Positions 51,313-60,069 of a stretch of 64,000 nucleotides of DNA are shown here, one piece after another. The notes beneath the pieces are model-generated. The model had not been told where the DNA came from, did no database searches, and saw nothing but the letters and a program-made list of their open reading frames with translations. Position 1 is the first letter of the stretch, and the number at the start of each line of letters is the position of its first letter. This DNA is from UMGS1933 sp045593405 (GTDB lineage Bacteria; Bacillota; Clostridia; TANB77; CAG-508): assembly GCA_045593405.1 (NCBI GenBank), contig JAZNWN010000015.1, positions 62,001-126,000 of the forward strand. Direction: 5' to 3'. Both the position numbers and the translations under genes were made by a program.

Positions 51313-53616
51313 CTAATAATTTTTTCTCATTTTATTTAAAGTATTGTTTGTTTCCGCAGAAAATTGCATTCTCTTCTTATCACTCTTCTGAGTATATTTA
51401 GATTTATTCAATAATGGATATACCATTGCTGCTAATTCATTTAATGCTAACATAAGTTGTTTTGTATATCCTCTTAATGTTATCTCACAATTCACAAGAG
51501 AATCTAAGTATTTTACATAGTTTTGGACTTCAAACGGAATTTTGCAATATTTAACATTATCTTTATTAAATAACTCTGTCATAAATGACATAGATGGATC
51601 ATTATAAGAAGATATTCCTCCAATCAAAATTTTATCTGATAAACTTCTTATTTTTTCTTCTTTATTTATTACTATTTTTATTTTTTCTTGTGCCAAAACA
51701 TTTTTTGATTTTAAATCTCTCAAAAATGCTGTAAGTGGCTGGATTGTTAGTATATCCATACTTTGCACCAAGTATATTTCTTGTGAATTTTGAAAGTATT
51801 CTACTGGTGTATTAAAGTCTGCATCAATTAAAACAACATCATGTTTTTCCATAAGAGTTGCCAATATATTTTCTATATTTTCATGTTGCTGTCTCTCTCC
51901 AGGTATTTCAGTATAAACTGTAAGATTTTTGCTTATATCAATTCCCTGTGCAACTCCATTTTCTAAATTTGAAATACTAGTTGAAGCTATTCCTCTAAGT
52001 CTTTCCTCATTTTTTGTAAAAATATAGTATGCATTCTTGCTTTGTGTAGTATCTAATATAGCAGTAGATATGTTCATTGAAGATAATACTAATGCCAAGT
52101 TATTAACTATAAATGATGTTCCATTTTTTGTTGTTCCTACAAAAGAAACTATCTTTTTCTCATTTGTAAGAAGAGAGCTTAAATTGCTTGTACTTCTAAG
52201 TGTCGGTTCAATTTCATTTTTTTTCTCATTATCTGTATTAAATAAATCAAAATCATAGTTTTGATTACTTTCCTCTTGCATTTCCGTTTCTTCTGGTCCA
52301 TCCATGCTAAACAAGTCTACATCCAAATCTTCATCCTCTTGAACTGTAGGTTCTTCTTCATCTTCTTGCATTCCCATGCCGAACAAATCTACATCTTCTT
52401 CTTGAACAGGTTTATTATTTTTATTTACTTCATCTTCCATATTAAATATATCAAAATCTAGTTCTTCTGGTTCTGATATTGGTTTATTTTCTTTCTCTAT
52501 GTGAGGCTCTTCCGTATTTATATTAAATAAGTCAATATCAAAGTCATCCTCACTATCATTTTTTATTGAAGCTTCTTTTCTAGGTCTACCTCTTCCTCTT
52601 TTTGGTTTTTCTTGAACTGCATCTTGATCTGGAAGTGGGTTTTTTCTAGGTCTACCTCTTCCTCTTTTTGGCTCAACCTGTATATCATTCTCTTCCTCTA
52701 CTATTTCTGGATCAGATTTAATTTCTGCAACTTTTGGCTCAAAGGCACCTTTTTTTTCTATTTTTACTACTCTTTTATTATTCAATGTTGAAGGTATTAC
52801 TATTGGTTTTGTTATTCTGTCTTTTTCATCATTTAGCATTTTTACATTAATCTTCTCTTCTTGTTTTATGGTCTTTAAATTTCTTGGTTTATAGTTTTCC
52901 TTTTCTCTATCATTTCTAACCGAAAATGTTGATAATTCTTGATATTTAGGAGATCTTTCCTCCAAAACAGCTTTTACATGTAATGGTAAATATTTAATGA
53001 TAATTCTTAGTTGTGCATCTGTATATTGAGAAACAATATTATTAAAACTATCTACATATTTGTCCTCATTTTTCCCTAGCCTTTTATAGTGTACTAAAAT
53101 GTTTTGTACTTCTGATTCACTCACACTATTTTCATCTTCAGCTTGGTATGTTATACTACTTCCCTCTATCTTATATGCCATTTTAGCTTCTTTTTTTGTT
53201 CTTGGTTGATTCAATAACCTGCAAAGTCTATCAATATTTCTTTCTTCTCCTATAAGAGCATTATATATACCAATCCCAAATATTTTTGTTAACATTTCAT
53301 CGGATTTGCTTCTTCTATCTGCACATATAAGTATAATCTCAATATTTTCCCCACTTGCTTTTGTTGCTTCATCACTTATTTTATCTAATTTTTCGAATAT
53401 GAATTTATCTATTGTGTCATAATTATTATTTGCAAATGGTTCCAGTTCTTCGCTTATTACTACCCTATCGTATGTTTTATCATTTTTTAATTCTTTTAAT
53501 ATAGCATTAAAATAATAAACGTTTTTATATGATATAATTTCTTTATATTCTTTTTGATATTTTTTTATTATTGCATCTGAAATGTTATCATTATTAACTG
53601 CAAATAATACTTTCAT
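51313..53616 (-). CDS. MinD/CpaE-like protein with AT-hook linker (767 aa)
   Basis: N-terminal alpha/beta domain (1-150) resembling a receiver/CpaE-type module, then a long acidic linker, then a MinD/ParA-like domain from about residue 500 (VSFVGTTKNGTSFIVNNLA, LIDADFN). The Walker A lysine pattern is unusual. The linker has two KRGRGRPRK AT-hook motifs, implying binding to AT-rich DNA, and several acidic DxDLF repeats. It may link a membrane complex to the nucleoid. It is preceded by a small membrane protein gene (3 bases) and followed by the GAF/GGDEF-like gene. Function unknown. Confidence 0.72.
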   Translation of the reverse strand: MKVLFAVNNDNISDAIIKKYQKEYKEIISYKNVYYFNAILKELKNDKTYDRVVISEELEPFANNNYDTIDKFIFEKLDKISDEATKASGENIEIILICADRRSKSDEMLTKIFGIGIYNALIGEERNIDRLCRLLNQPRTKKEAKMAYKIEGSSITYQAEDENSVSESEVQNILVHYKRLGKNEDKYVDSFNNIVSQYTDAQLRIIIKYLPLHVKAVLEERSPKYQELSTFSVRNDREKENYKPRNLKTIKQEEKINVKMLNDEKDRITKPIVIPSTLNNKRVVKIEKKGAFEPKVAEIKSDPEIVEEENDIQVEPKRGRGRPRKNPLPDQDAVQEKPKRGRGRPRKEASIKNDSEDDFDIDLFNINTEEPHIEKENKPISEPEELDFDIFNMEDEVNKNNKPVQEEDVDLFGMGMQEDEEEPTVQEDEDLDVDLFSMDGPEETEMQEESNQNYDFDLFNTDNEKKNEIEPTLRSTSNLSSLLTNEKKIVSFVGTTKNGTSFIVNNLALVLSSMNISTAILDTTQSKNAYYIFTKNEERLRGIASTSISNLENGVAQGIDISKNLTVYTEIPGERQQHENIENILATLMEKHDVVLIDADFNTPVEYFQNSQEIYLVQSMDILTIQPLTAFLRDLKSKNVLAQEKIKIVINKEEKIRSLSDKILIGGISSYNDPSMSFMTELFNKDNVKYCKIPFEVQNYVKYLDSLVNCEITLRGYTKQLMLALNELAAMVYPLLNKSKYTQKSDKKRMQFSAETNNTLNKMRKNY

Positions 53617-53619
53617 CTA

Positions 53620-54027
53620 TTAACCCCTCCAACCCATCACTACTATAGTAAATATTAATGGTAATACTTGACAAATAACTAATAAAGTTACAAATGTCAT
53701 TATTATTCCATAACCTTTATGTTTTTTGTCTAATCTTCTTGTTCCTAATACATATTGATTTAATGCTCCAATTACTATTCCTATAAAGCAAACAGGTATG
53801 CTGTAAATTCTTACCACATTTAATATGAAAGCTGCCAATCCGTAAGCTTCTGATTCATATTTTTCTGTATATTCATCTAATTTACTACCCACTTCATCTT
53901 TTATAGTTAATATTTCATTGGCATTATCTTCCTCTAATGTGCTAGTTGCATTTTCCGCAAATACAACCGTATTAATTGCCAAACTTAATATGATTACTAA
54001 TATGATTCCAACTACTATTTTTTTCAT
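53620..54027 (-). CDS. Small secreted/membrane protein (135 aa), first of a three-gene set
   Basis: Not recognised with certainty. A signal peptide at residues 1-24 is followed by a short acidic external segment and two membrane helices (about 64-90 and 105-130). The layout resembles VirB2/TrbC-type pilin-like or TadE-accessory proteins, but similarity is only in topology. It ends 3 bases before the MinD-like gene, with that gene's ribosome site (GGAGGGG) inside its last codons. Confidence 0.68.
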   Translation of the reverse strand: MKKIVVGIILVIILSLAINTVVFAENATSTLEEDNANEILTIKDEVGSKLDEYTEKYESEAYGLAAFILNVVRIYSIPVCFIGIVIGALNQYVLGTRRLDKKHKGYGIIMTFVTLLVICQVLPLIFTIVVMGWRG

Positions 54028-54123
54028 AATTTCCTCCTAAATTTTTCACATTTTTCCTTCTAATATAATACAATATATTAAAAAAAATAGCAAGAAAAAA
54101 ATGGATTTTTTAATATAAAAATT

Positions 54124-54153
54124 AAAAAAAGAAAACACCCGTAAGATGTTTTC
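54124..54153 (-). terminator. Terminator of spoVG
   Basis: GAAAACA / TGTTTTC stem followed on the minus strand by TTTTTTT. Confidence 0.85.
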
Positions 54154-54169
54154 TCTTTTAACATATTTA

Positions 54170-54439
54170 TTATTCTGCTGATTCTGCTTCTGGAGCTTCA
54201 TAAGCTTCTAAAATAGCTGCTTGAATTTTTTCTCTAGTTTCAGCATTAATTGGATGAGCTATATCTTTGAATTCTCCGTTTGGAGTTTTTCTGCTTGGCA
54301 TAGCTATAAATAATCCATTTTGGCTTTCGATAACTTTAATATCGTGAATTACGAATTCATTATCGAATGTTACAGAAGCAACAGCTTTCATTCTGTTTTC
54401 TGAATTTACTTTTCTTAATCTTACGTCTGTTATTTGCAT
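54170..54439 (-). CDS. spoVG: SpoVG family RNA-binding regulator
   Basis: Small nucleic-acid-binding regulator of sporulation and cell surface genes. MQITDVRLRKV at the start and PSRKTPNGEFKDIAHPI are diagnostic. 89 residues. The start at 54439 follows AAGGCGGTG. A sigma-H-like promoter lies upstream, as for Bacillus spoVG. Confidence 0.95.
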   Translation of the reverse strand: MQITDVRLRKVNSENRMKAVASVTFDNEFVIHDIKVIESQNGLFIAMPSRKTPNGEFKDIAHPINAETREKIQAAILEAYEAPEAESAE

Positions 54440-54513
54440 GTATAGTGCACCGCCTTCCAAAGTTATAAATTTTTAAGCATTAAATATGTATTATATCTAA
54501 TGTCTAACTATAT

Positions 54514-54538
54514 ATTCGCCAAAAAAATATTTTTTCCT
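54514..54538 (-). promoter_or_regulatory. Sigma-H-like promoter of spoVG
   Basis: AGGAAAA (54532-54538) and GAAT (54514-54517) with a 14-base spacer, the same element spacing as the Bacillus spoVG sigma-H promoter. Confidence 0.55.
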
Positions 54539-54600
54539 TCTTGTTTTTACAAGATATTTTATTTTTTCTTGCGAATATAATAAATGGTCTTTACCAAATT

Positions 54601-54677
54601 GTAGGGGTCGCACTCCTGGGCGACCCGTAGATATTTCAAATATTTATTTTCGGGGCGCCGAAGACTGCGCCCCCTAC
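54601..54677. repeat. REP pair between the spoVG and murC promoters
   Basis: GTAGGGGTCGCACTCCTGGG at the left, inverted GTAGGGGGCGCAGTCTTCG at the right. Unlike most others it lies between divergent promoters rather than after a stop codon. Confidence 0.85.
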
Positions 54678-54705
54678 TCTACTTTTATTAAATACAATTA
54701 GCATA

Positions 54706-54734
54706 TTGAATTTTTTTATTTTTCATTGTATAAT
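54706..54734 (+). promoter_or_regulatory. Promoter of murC
   Basis: TTGAAT (54706-54711) and TATAAT (54729-54734), 17-base spacer. Confidence 0.7.
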
Positions 54735-54771
54735 AGTCATGTTGCAATTTTAGAGAGGGGTTATTTAGCAA

Positions 54772-56160
54772 ATGATTAACTTAGATAATATTGAAAATTT
54801 AAAAAAATATAAACATATACATTTAATTGGAATTGGTGGAGTTAGTATGAGTGGAATTGCAGAATTTTTGCACCATTTCGGTTTGTTTGTAACTGGTTCT
54901 GATTGTACTAAAACTAAACTTACAGATAGATTATCAAGTCATGGTATTTTTGTGTCTATTGGCCATTCTACTGCACTAGTAGAAAAAGCTGATTTAGTTA
55001 TTTATTCTGCTGCCATTAAACCAGATGATCCAGAATATGTTTGTGCAAAAGAAAAAAACATAGTAATGATAGAAAGAGCTGATTTTGTCGGATTTTTAAC
55101 TCGTATATATCAAGATACTATTGGTGTTTCTGGAACTCATGGAAAAACAACCACTACTTCTATGATTTCTTTATGTTTTATTGAAGCTGGACTTGATCCT
55201 AATGTTCAAGTAGGCGCACATTTAAAACAAATTAATGGAAATTACAGAGTTGGTAATAGTGATTATTTTATATTAGAAGCTTGTGAATATGTTGAAAGTT
55301 TTTTAAAATTCAATCCTAAATCTGCTGTTGTATTAAATATAGATAATGATCATTTAGATTATTTTAAAACTTTCGATAATATAAAAAATGCTTTTAGCAA
55401 ATATGTTTCATTACTTCCAAGAGATGGTTTGTTAGTTACAAATGGAGATGATGAAAATTGTCTTGATTTAAGAAAAAAAACATATGCTAAAACTGTTACT
55501 TTTGGTATAAATAATGACAAAGCAAATTTTGTTGCAAGAAATATATCTTTTGATATAAACGGATTCGCAAAATTTGATGTTTATTATAATAATAATTTCT
55601 ATTGTGAAATTAAATTATCTGTTCCTGGTATGCATAATGTTTACAACAGTTTAGCTTGTATTTCAATTTGTGTAAATTACGGAATTGATAAATATACCAT
55701 AAAAACTGCTTTAAAAAAATTTACTGGAGCAAACCGTAGATTCGAACTAGTTGGTTCATATAACAATATTTATGTTTATGATGATTACGCTCATCATCCA
55801 AGTGAAATACTTGCTACTTCAAAAGCGCTTAATCAAAAAACATTTAGACAATCTTGGGTGGTTTTTCAGCCTCATACTTATAGTAGAACAAAAGAATTAC
55901 TTGATGACTTTGCTAAGTCTTTATTAGATTTTAATAATATTATTATTACTGATATATATGCTGCAAGAGAGCACAATATATACGATATATCTTCTCAGGA
56001 TTTAGTAGATAAAATAAATTCTTTAGGTAAAAAAGCTATTTATATCAAAGAGTTTGATGATATTGCCCAATATATAAAAGAACGTGCTTGCCCAAACGAT
56101 ATTATTTTAACAATGGGAGCTGGCACAGTAGTAGATGTATCTAAGAAAATATTATTATAA
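54772..56160 (+). CDS. murC: UDP-N-acetylmuramate-L-alanine ligase
   Basis: Adds L-Ala to UDP-MurNAc in peptidoglycan synthesis. IGIGGVSMSGIAEFL (about residues 20-34) is the UDP-binding loop, GTHGKTTTTS the ATP loop, and YAHHPSEI a late family motif. 462 residues. It stands alone on the plus strand behind its own promoter. Confidence 0.96.
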   Translation: MINLDNIENLKKYKHIHLIGIGGVSMSGIAEFLHHFGLFVTGSDCTKTKLTDRLSSHGIFVSIGHSTALVEKADLVIYSAAIKPDDPEYVCAKEKNIVMIERADFVGFLTRIYQDTIGVSGTHGKTTTTSMISLCFIEAGLDPNVQVGAHLKQINGNYRVGNSDYFILEACEYVESFLKFNPKSAVVLNIDNDHLDYFKTFDNIKNAFSKYVSLLPRDGLLVTNGDDENCLDLRKKTYAKTVTFGINNDKANFVARNISFDINGFAKFDVYYNNNFYCEIKLSVPGMHNVYNSLACISICVNYGIDKYTIKTALKKFTGANRRFELVGSYNNIYVYDDYAHHPSEILATSKALNQKTFRQSWVVFQPHTYSRTKELLDDFAKSLLDFNNIIITDIYAAREHNIYDISSQDLVDKINSLGKKAIYIKEFDDIAQYIKERACPNDIILTMGAGTVVDVSKKILL

Positions 56161-56233
56161 AAGAGTGTCAATAGGGACGGGTCTCTTTGGCAGTAATGTT
56201 ACTGTCAAAGGGAACCGTCCCCATTGACACTCT
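56161..56233. repeat. Large palindromic repeat and bidirectional terminator between murC and sortase
   Basis: AAGAGTGTCAAT and ATTGACACTCTT form the outer stem; inner arms carry GGGACGGGTCTC and GGAACCGTCCC, with near-perfect pairing around TTACTG/CAGTAA. A T run follows on the plus strand. It fills the gap between two convergent genes. It is a different repeat type from the REP and MITE-like families. Confidence 0.8.
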
Positions 56234-56237
56234 TTTT

Positions 56238-56921
56238 TTATTCTCTTGCTTTTACCACTATTCTTGCATTACTATCATCTGTGCAAGTTACTAGTGTTAT
56301 TTCTGTATTATCTCCAACATTTCTAGTTATATATGCTACGTCTTCAGGTGTTGTTTCATATTTCTCATAAATTGTGTATGTTAATGTTTTTCCAGTTTCA
56401 TCTGTTATTTTTATTATATCACCTGTTGCTACATTCTCTAAATTTGAAAAGAATTGTCCATTTCTATAGTTATGTCCTGCAATTACTACATTTCCAGGTT
56501 GATTAATCTTAGGATTTTCTGGATATCTAACTGCAACAGATTGTTCTAAGCTCGCAACTGTTTCTTTTTCCAAAATAGGATATTTTATATTTATTTTTGG
56601 TATCTCTATATATCCTATCATTACATAATTATTATAGTAAGTCACTTTTCTTGTTCCTTCATCTCCAGTATTTGTGCCTACATTATTATTTGTAACAACA
56701 TTTTGTTCTACTAATCCTTCTCCTGAAGTATTTGTATTAGTATTATTAGTAGTAGTATCATTTATATTATCTTCAAATCTATCTATTGCATTTTGTGCAT
56801 CTTTATCATTTTTATATCTTTTATATGCACTTACACCAAGTACAGAAATCAGTACCACTACAAAAATTATTGCTATAATTAAAATAATTGTTAAAAAATT
56901 ATTATATTTGGCTTTAAACAT
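56238..56921 (-). CDS. Sortase (intact)
   Basis: Membrane-anchored transpeptidase. N-terminal membrane helix (about residues 9-32), Asn/Thr-rich linker, and a sortase barrel with His in VVIAGHNYRNG, Cys in TLVTCTDD and Arg in NARIVVKA. 227 residues. AGAGGTGG precedes ATG 56921. The layout suggests class D or a related class. Its substrates probably include the TPYTG protein at 11591. Confidence 0.92.
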   Translation of the reverse strand: MFKAKYNNFLTIILIIAIIFVVVLISVLGVSAYKRYKNDKDAQNAIDRFEDNINDTTTNNTNTNTSGEGLVEQNVVTNNNVGTNTGDEGTRKVTYYNNYVMIGYIEIPKINIKYPILEKETVASLEQSVAVRYPENPKINQPGNVVIAGHNYRNGQFFSNLENVATGDIIKITDETGKTLTYTIYEKYETTPEDVAYITRNVGDNTEITLVTCTDDSNARIVVKARE

Positions 56922-56974
56922 TTTACCACCTCTCATACATATTTATTATACCATATTTTTTATTGTATTGGTAG

Positions 56975-57322
56975 CTAATTACATATTTTTATTCCAAGTT
57001 TTTTCCCACCTATTAAATGAAAGTGTAAATGTTTAACCTCTTGTCCACCGTCTTCTCCACAATTTACAATAACTCTAAATCCACTTTCAAAAATATTTTC
57101 TTGCTCAGCTATTCTATTGATAACTGAATAAATTTTACCTACCAAAATTTCATCTTCTGGTTCTAAATCTGCTAAACTACTTATATGTTTTTTAGGAATT
57201 ACAAGTACATGTACTGGTGCCACTGGAGCAATATCTCTAAAAGCTAATATCTCATCATCTTCATAAACTATTGTAGATGGAATTTCTCTTTTTATTATTT
57301 TACAAAATAAACAATCGTTCAT
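56975..57322 (-). CDS. HIT family nucleotide hydrolase
   Basis: Histidine-triad hydrolase of the HinT type. The zinc-like CLFCKI at the start, ILAFRDIAPVAPVHVLVIPKKH in the middle, and the triad HLHFHLIGG are clear. 115 residues. It probably cleaves adenosine phosphoramidates. It follows alaS with a single REP unit in between. Confidence 0.94.
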   Translation of the reverse strand: MNDCLFCKIIKREIPSTIVYEDDEILAFRDIAPVAPVHVLVIPKKHISSLADLEPEDEILVGKIYSVINRIAEQENIFESGFRVIVNCGEDGGQEVKHLHFHLIGGKKLGIKICN

Positions 57323-57363
57323 ATTTTATTTACCTCCGTTCTTTTTAGTATTTTATTTGAAGA

Positions 57364-57387
57364 ACGGGCGATTAAAATCGCCCCTAC
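57364..57387 (-). repeat. Single REP unit downstream of alaS
   Basis: Read on the minus strand, GTAGGGGCGATTTTAATCGC plus CCGT: a complete single unit without its inverted partner, 14 bases from the alaS stop codon. Confidence 0.82.
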
Positions 57388-57401
57388 TTAATCTTTATCA
57401 A

Positions 57402-59171
57402 TTATTGTAATATTGCTTTTATACGTCTTACTCCTGCTGATGATGATTCTTCTTTTTTGATTTTAAATGTTCCTAGTTCTGATGTATTAGTTACGTGAGG
57501 TCCTCCACAAAGTTCTATTGAAACATCTCCAATTTTATATACTGTAACTACATCACCATATTTTTCAATGAACATCGCTTCTGCACCCATTCCAATAGCT
57601 TCTTCTTTTTTCATTTCTAATCTTTCTACTGGAATTGCCATTTTTATGTATTCATTTACTAATTCTTCGGCTTTTTGTTTTTGTTCATCTGTCATTTTTG
57701 CATCATGTGAAAAGTCAAATCTCATTCTTTCTGCTGTGATATTGCTTCCCTTTTGGTGTACGTGAGAACCTAAAACTTGTTTTAATGCAGCATTTAAAAG
57801 GTGTGTTGCTGTATGGTATTTTGTTTCCATTTCACCTGTTGAAGCAAGACCCCCTTTAAATTTTTCAGTTGCTCCTGCTCTAGATTTTGCTTGATGCTCT
57901 GCAAATTTTTCCGCAAACCCTTTTGTATCAACTTCTAGGTTTCTTTCTCTTGCAAGCTCTTCTGTTAATTCTATTGGGAAACCATAAGTATCATATAATT
58001 TAAATGCGTTATCTCTATCTATTAAGTTTCCTTCTAAATGAGATACTATTTTTTCAAATTCTCTTAAACCTTTTTCAAGTGTTCTATTAAATTTAATCTT
58101 TTCATTCTCTAATACTTCTAGAATTATATTTCTATTACGTTCTAATTCAGCATAAAATGGTGCATATTGGTCAATTATTAAGTTTGCTAAATCTTTTTCC
58201 CAAGCGCTGTTTATATCTATTTCTAAGTTTTTAGCATATCTTATAATTCTTCTAATTAATCTTCTTAAAATATAACCTTGGTCTGTGTTTGAAGGTTTAA
58301 TTCCTGCATCATCACCACTAATTACTACAACAGCTCTCATATGGTCTGCAATTATTCTCATTGCTTTTACATATTTTTCATCATCATATGATTTGCCAGA
58401 AATTTCCTCTATTTTTGCTATAACATCTTTCCATACAGATGATTTATAATTATCTGTTTGTCCTTCTAATATAGCAGTTACTCTTTCTACTCCTAATCCA
58501 GTATCAACATTTTTATTAGCAAGTGGTTTAAATGTACCATCTGTTTCATGATTATATTGCATGAATACGTTATTCCAAATTTCTACCCAATTTTCATCTT
58601 CTGGGTCAAATATTTCTGGAACAGGCTCATCACTTCTCCAATAGAAGATTTCTGTATCTGGTCCACATGGTCCTGTAAGTTCCATATTTGGCCACCAGTT
58701 ATTTTCCTCTTCTAAATATGCTATTCTATTTTTGTTTACTCCTAAAGACTCCCAGATTTCAGCAGATTCATGGTCAGCTGGTACTATATCATTCCCTCTA
58801 AAAACTGTAACAGCTAATCTTTCTACTGGAATGTTTAGTCTTTCAGTTAATAACTCAAAACTCCAAGTGATTGATTCTTTTTTAAAATAATCTCCAAGTG
58901 ACCAATTTCCAAGCATTTCAAAAAATGTATGATGTGTTTTATCTCCTATTGAATCTAAGTCATTTGTTCTAAAACATTTTTGAACATCTGCAAGCCTTGT
59001 TCCCTCTGGATGAGATGCTCCTTTTAAATATGGCACTAATGGTTGCATACCAGCTGTATTAAACAAACATGTTGGGTCGTTTTCTGGTATAATTGGCGCA
59101 CTAGGTATAATTTTGTGTCCTTTTTCTTCAAAAAATTTTAAGTATGTGTTTTTTAAATCTATTTTTTGCAT
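57402..59171 (-). CDS. alaS: Alanyl-tRNA synthetase, short form without C-Ala domain
   Basis: Class II synthetase charging tRNA-Ala. Catalytic and tRNA-recognition domains (1-440) and the editing domain with HTATHLL-type motif (TATHLLNAAL) and CGGPHV are present. It ends at 589 residues with SSSAGVRRIKAIL, so the C-terminal oligomerisation domain (about 280 residues) of the usual 870-residue enzyme is absent. There is no CGG or downstream coding remnant, so it is a natural short form rather than a frameshift. AGGAGG precedes the ATG. Confidence 0.94.
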   Translation of the reverse strand: MQKIDLKNTYLKFFEEKGHKIIPSAPIIPENDPTCLFNTAGMQPLVPYLKGASHPEGTRLADVQKCFRTNDLDSIGDKTHHTFFEMLGNWSLGDYFKKESITWSFELLTERLNIPVERLAVTVFRGNDIVPADHESAEIWESLGVNKNRIAYLEEENNWWPNMELTGPCGPDTEIFYWRSDEPVPEIFDPEDENWVEIWNNVFMQYNHETDGTFKPLANKNVDTGLGVERVTAILEGQTDNYKSSVWKDVIAKIEEISGKSYDDEKYVKAMRIIADHMRAVVVISGDDAGIKPSNTDQGYILRRLIRRIIRYAKNLEIDINSAWEKDLANLIIDQYAPFYAELERNRNIILEVLENEKIKFNRTLEKGLREFEKIVSHLEGNLIDRDNAFKLYDTYGFPIELTEELARERNLEVDTKGFAEKFAEHQAKSRAGATEKFKGGLASTGEMETKYHTATHLLNAALKQVLGSHVHQKGSNITAERMRFDFSHDAKMTDEQKQKAEELVNEYIKMAIPVERLEMKKEEAIGMGAEAMFIEKYGDVVTVYKIGDVSIELCGGPHVTNTSELGTFKIKKEESSSAGVRRIKAILQ

Positions 59172-59197
59172 AATTTTCCTCCTAATATAACAAATAT

Positions 59198-59227
59198 ATT
59201 ATACAGCCTTTCCCCTGTTTTTTTCAA
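59198..59227 (-). promoter_or_regulatory. Promoter of alaS
   Basis: TTGAAA (59222-59227) and TATAAT (59198-59203), 18-base spacer. Confidence 0.65.
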
Positions 59228-59296
59228 GGGGTTTTAGTAAAATTAACCTTGTTTTTATTACTATTTTAGTAGGCAATTCAAAACTGTAACGAAAAT

Positions 59297-59320
59297 GTAG
59301 GGGCGATTTTAATCGCCCGT
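59297..59320 (+). repeat. REP unit flanking the RAYT gene (3' side)
   Basis: GTAGGGGCGATTTTAATCGC plus CCGT, a complete unit. It directly abuts the stop codon of the transposase gene. Confidence 0.9.
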
Positions 59321-59773
59321 CTAAAAATATTTATCCATTTTCCAATTTATTACATTGTTCTTTATATACTCTTTTACTTTTAAATATTCTTTCTCATTTC
59401 TGACAATATGTTCATAAAAAGATTTTTGCCATATAGAATATCCAATTCCTCTACTAATATTTGCTTTGAAATGCTTAATTATTTTTGAAATTGTTATTCC
59501 ATTTTTATAATTTATCAATAGTAGAATATGTAAATGATTTGGCATTACAACATATTCATCTATTATTATATTTTTGTATATTTCTTCTAATTGATATATA
59601 TTTTGTTTTACAATATCTCCTTCTCTTGTTAAATTTATATGATTTTCTTTCTCTATTTTTCCTAGTAGTTCTAATCTATCTTTTACACATATTGTAATAA
59701 AATACATGTTTTCTTGTGAATAATCATAATCCTTTAACCTTATCTTTTTTCTTACGGGCAAATTTTCTTTCAT
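59321..59773 (-). CDS. REP-associated tyrosine transposase (RAYT)
   Basis: Single-domain Y1 (HUH) transposase of the IS200/REP-associated type, 150 residues. The HUH motif is H80-L-H82 in VVMPNHLHILL, and the likely nucleophile is Tyr120 in SFYEHIVRNEKEY, followed by the YIKNNVINW tail of the family. AAAGGAG precedes the ATG. It is flanked by two REP units in inverted orientation, the standard RAYT layout; such enzymes cut and move REP sequences in trans. No accessory TnpB gene is present. Confidence 0.93.
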   Translation of the reverse strand: MKENLPVRKKIRLKDYDYSQENMYFITICVKDRLELLGKIEKENHINLTREGDIVKQNIYQLEEIYKNIIIDEYVVMPNHLHILLLINYKNGITISKIIKHFKANISRGIGYSIWQKSFYEHIVRNEKEYLKVKEYIKNNVINWKMDKYF

Positions 59774-59841
59774 TTATCTCCTTTCTGCCCCTATACATTT
59801 TACTCTATTTTATATATTTTTACAATATTTATATTCAAATT

Positions 59842-59865
59842 GCAGGCGATTAAAATCGCCCCTAC
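59842..59865 (-). repeat. REP unit flanking the RAYT gene (5' side)
   Basis: Read on the minus strand, GTAGGGGCGATTTTAATCGC plus CTGC, identical in the stem to the 3' unit and inverted relative to it. Confidence 0.9.
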
Positions 59866-59929
59866 ATTTACTCTACAATCTTTAGTTATATAACAAACAG
59901 TACACATATCTTTTTTCTCTTCAGATATT

Positions 59930-60017
59930 TGAAGTCGCGATTTGCGACTTCAAAGTTTCATGTCCTTTAATGATTAATTTAAAATTTATTTTTAAGGTGA
60001 ATTTTTTTCACCTTAAA
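59930..60017. other. Two hairpins between RAYT and the 60070 gene
   Basis: TGAAGTCGC-GATTT-GCGACTTCA (59930-59952) and TTTAAGGTGA / TCACCTTAAA (59991-60017) are perfect 9- and 10-bp stems without long T runs. They may be decayed repeats or terminators. No gene is seen in this gap of about 200 bases. Confidence 0.5.
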
Positions 60018-60029
60018 TTCTATATAAAG

Positions 60030-60062
60030 AAATCCGCCCTCGATATAATCGAAGGCGGATTT
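60030..60062 (-). terminator. Terminator of the 60070 gene
   Basis: AAATCCGCC / GGCGGATTT stem with an inner TCGAT / ATCGA stem; T-rich tail on the minus strand. Confidence 0.82.
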
Positions 60063-60069
60063 GGCAATT

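Noticed and set aside
57402..57402. Short AlaRS as a frameshifted gene
   Set aside because: No CGG in frame and no C-Ala coding remnant downstream; the sequence goes straight into a REP unit.
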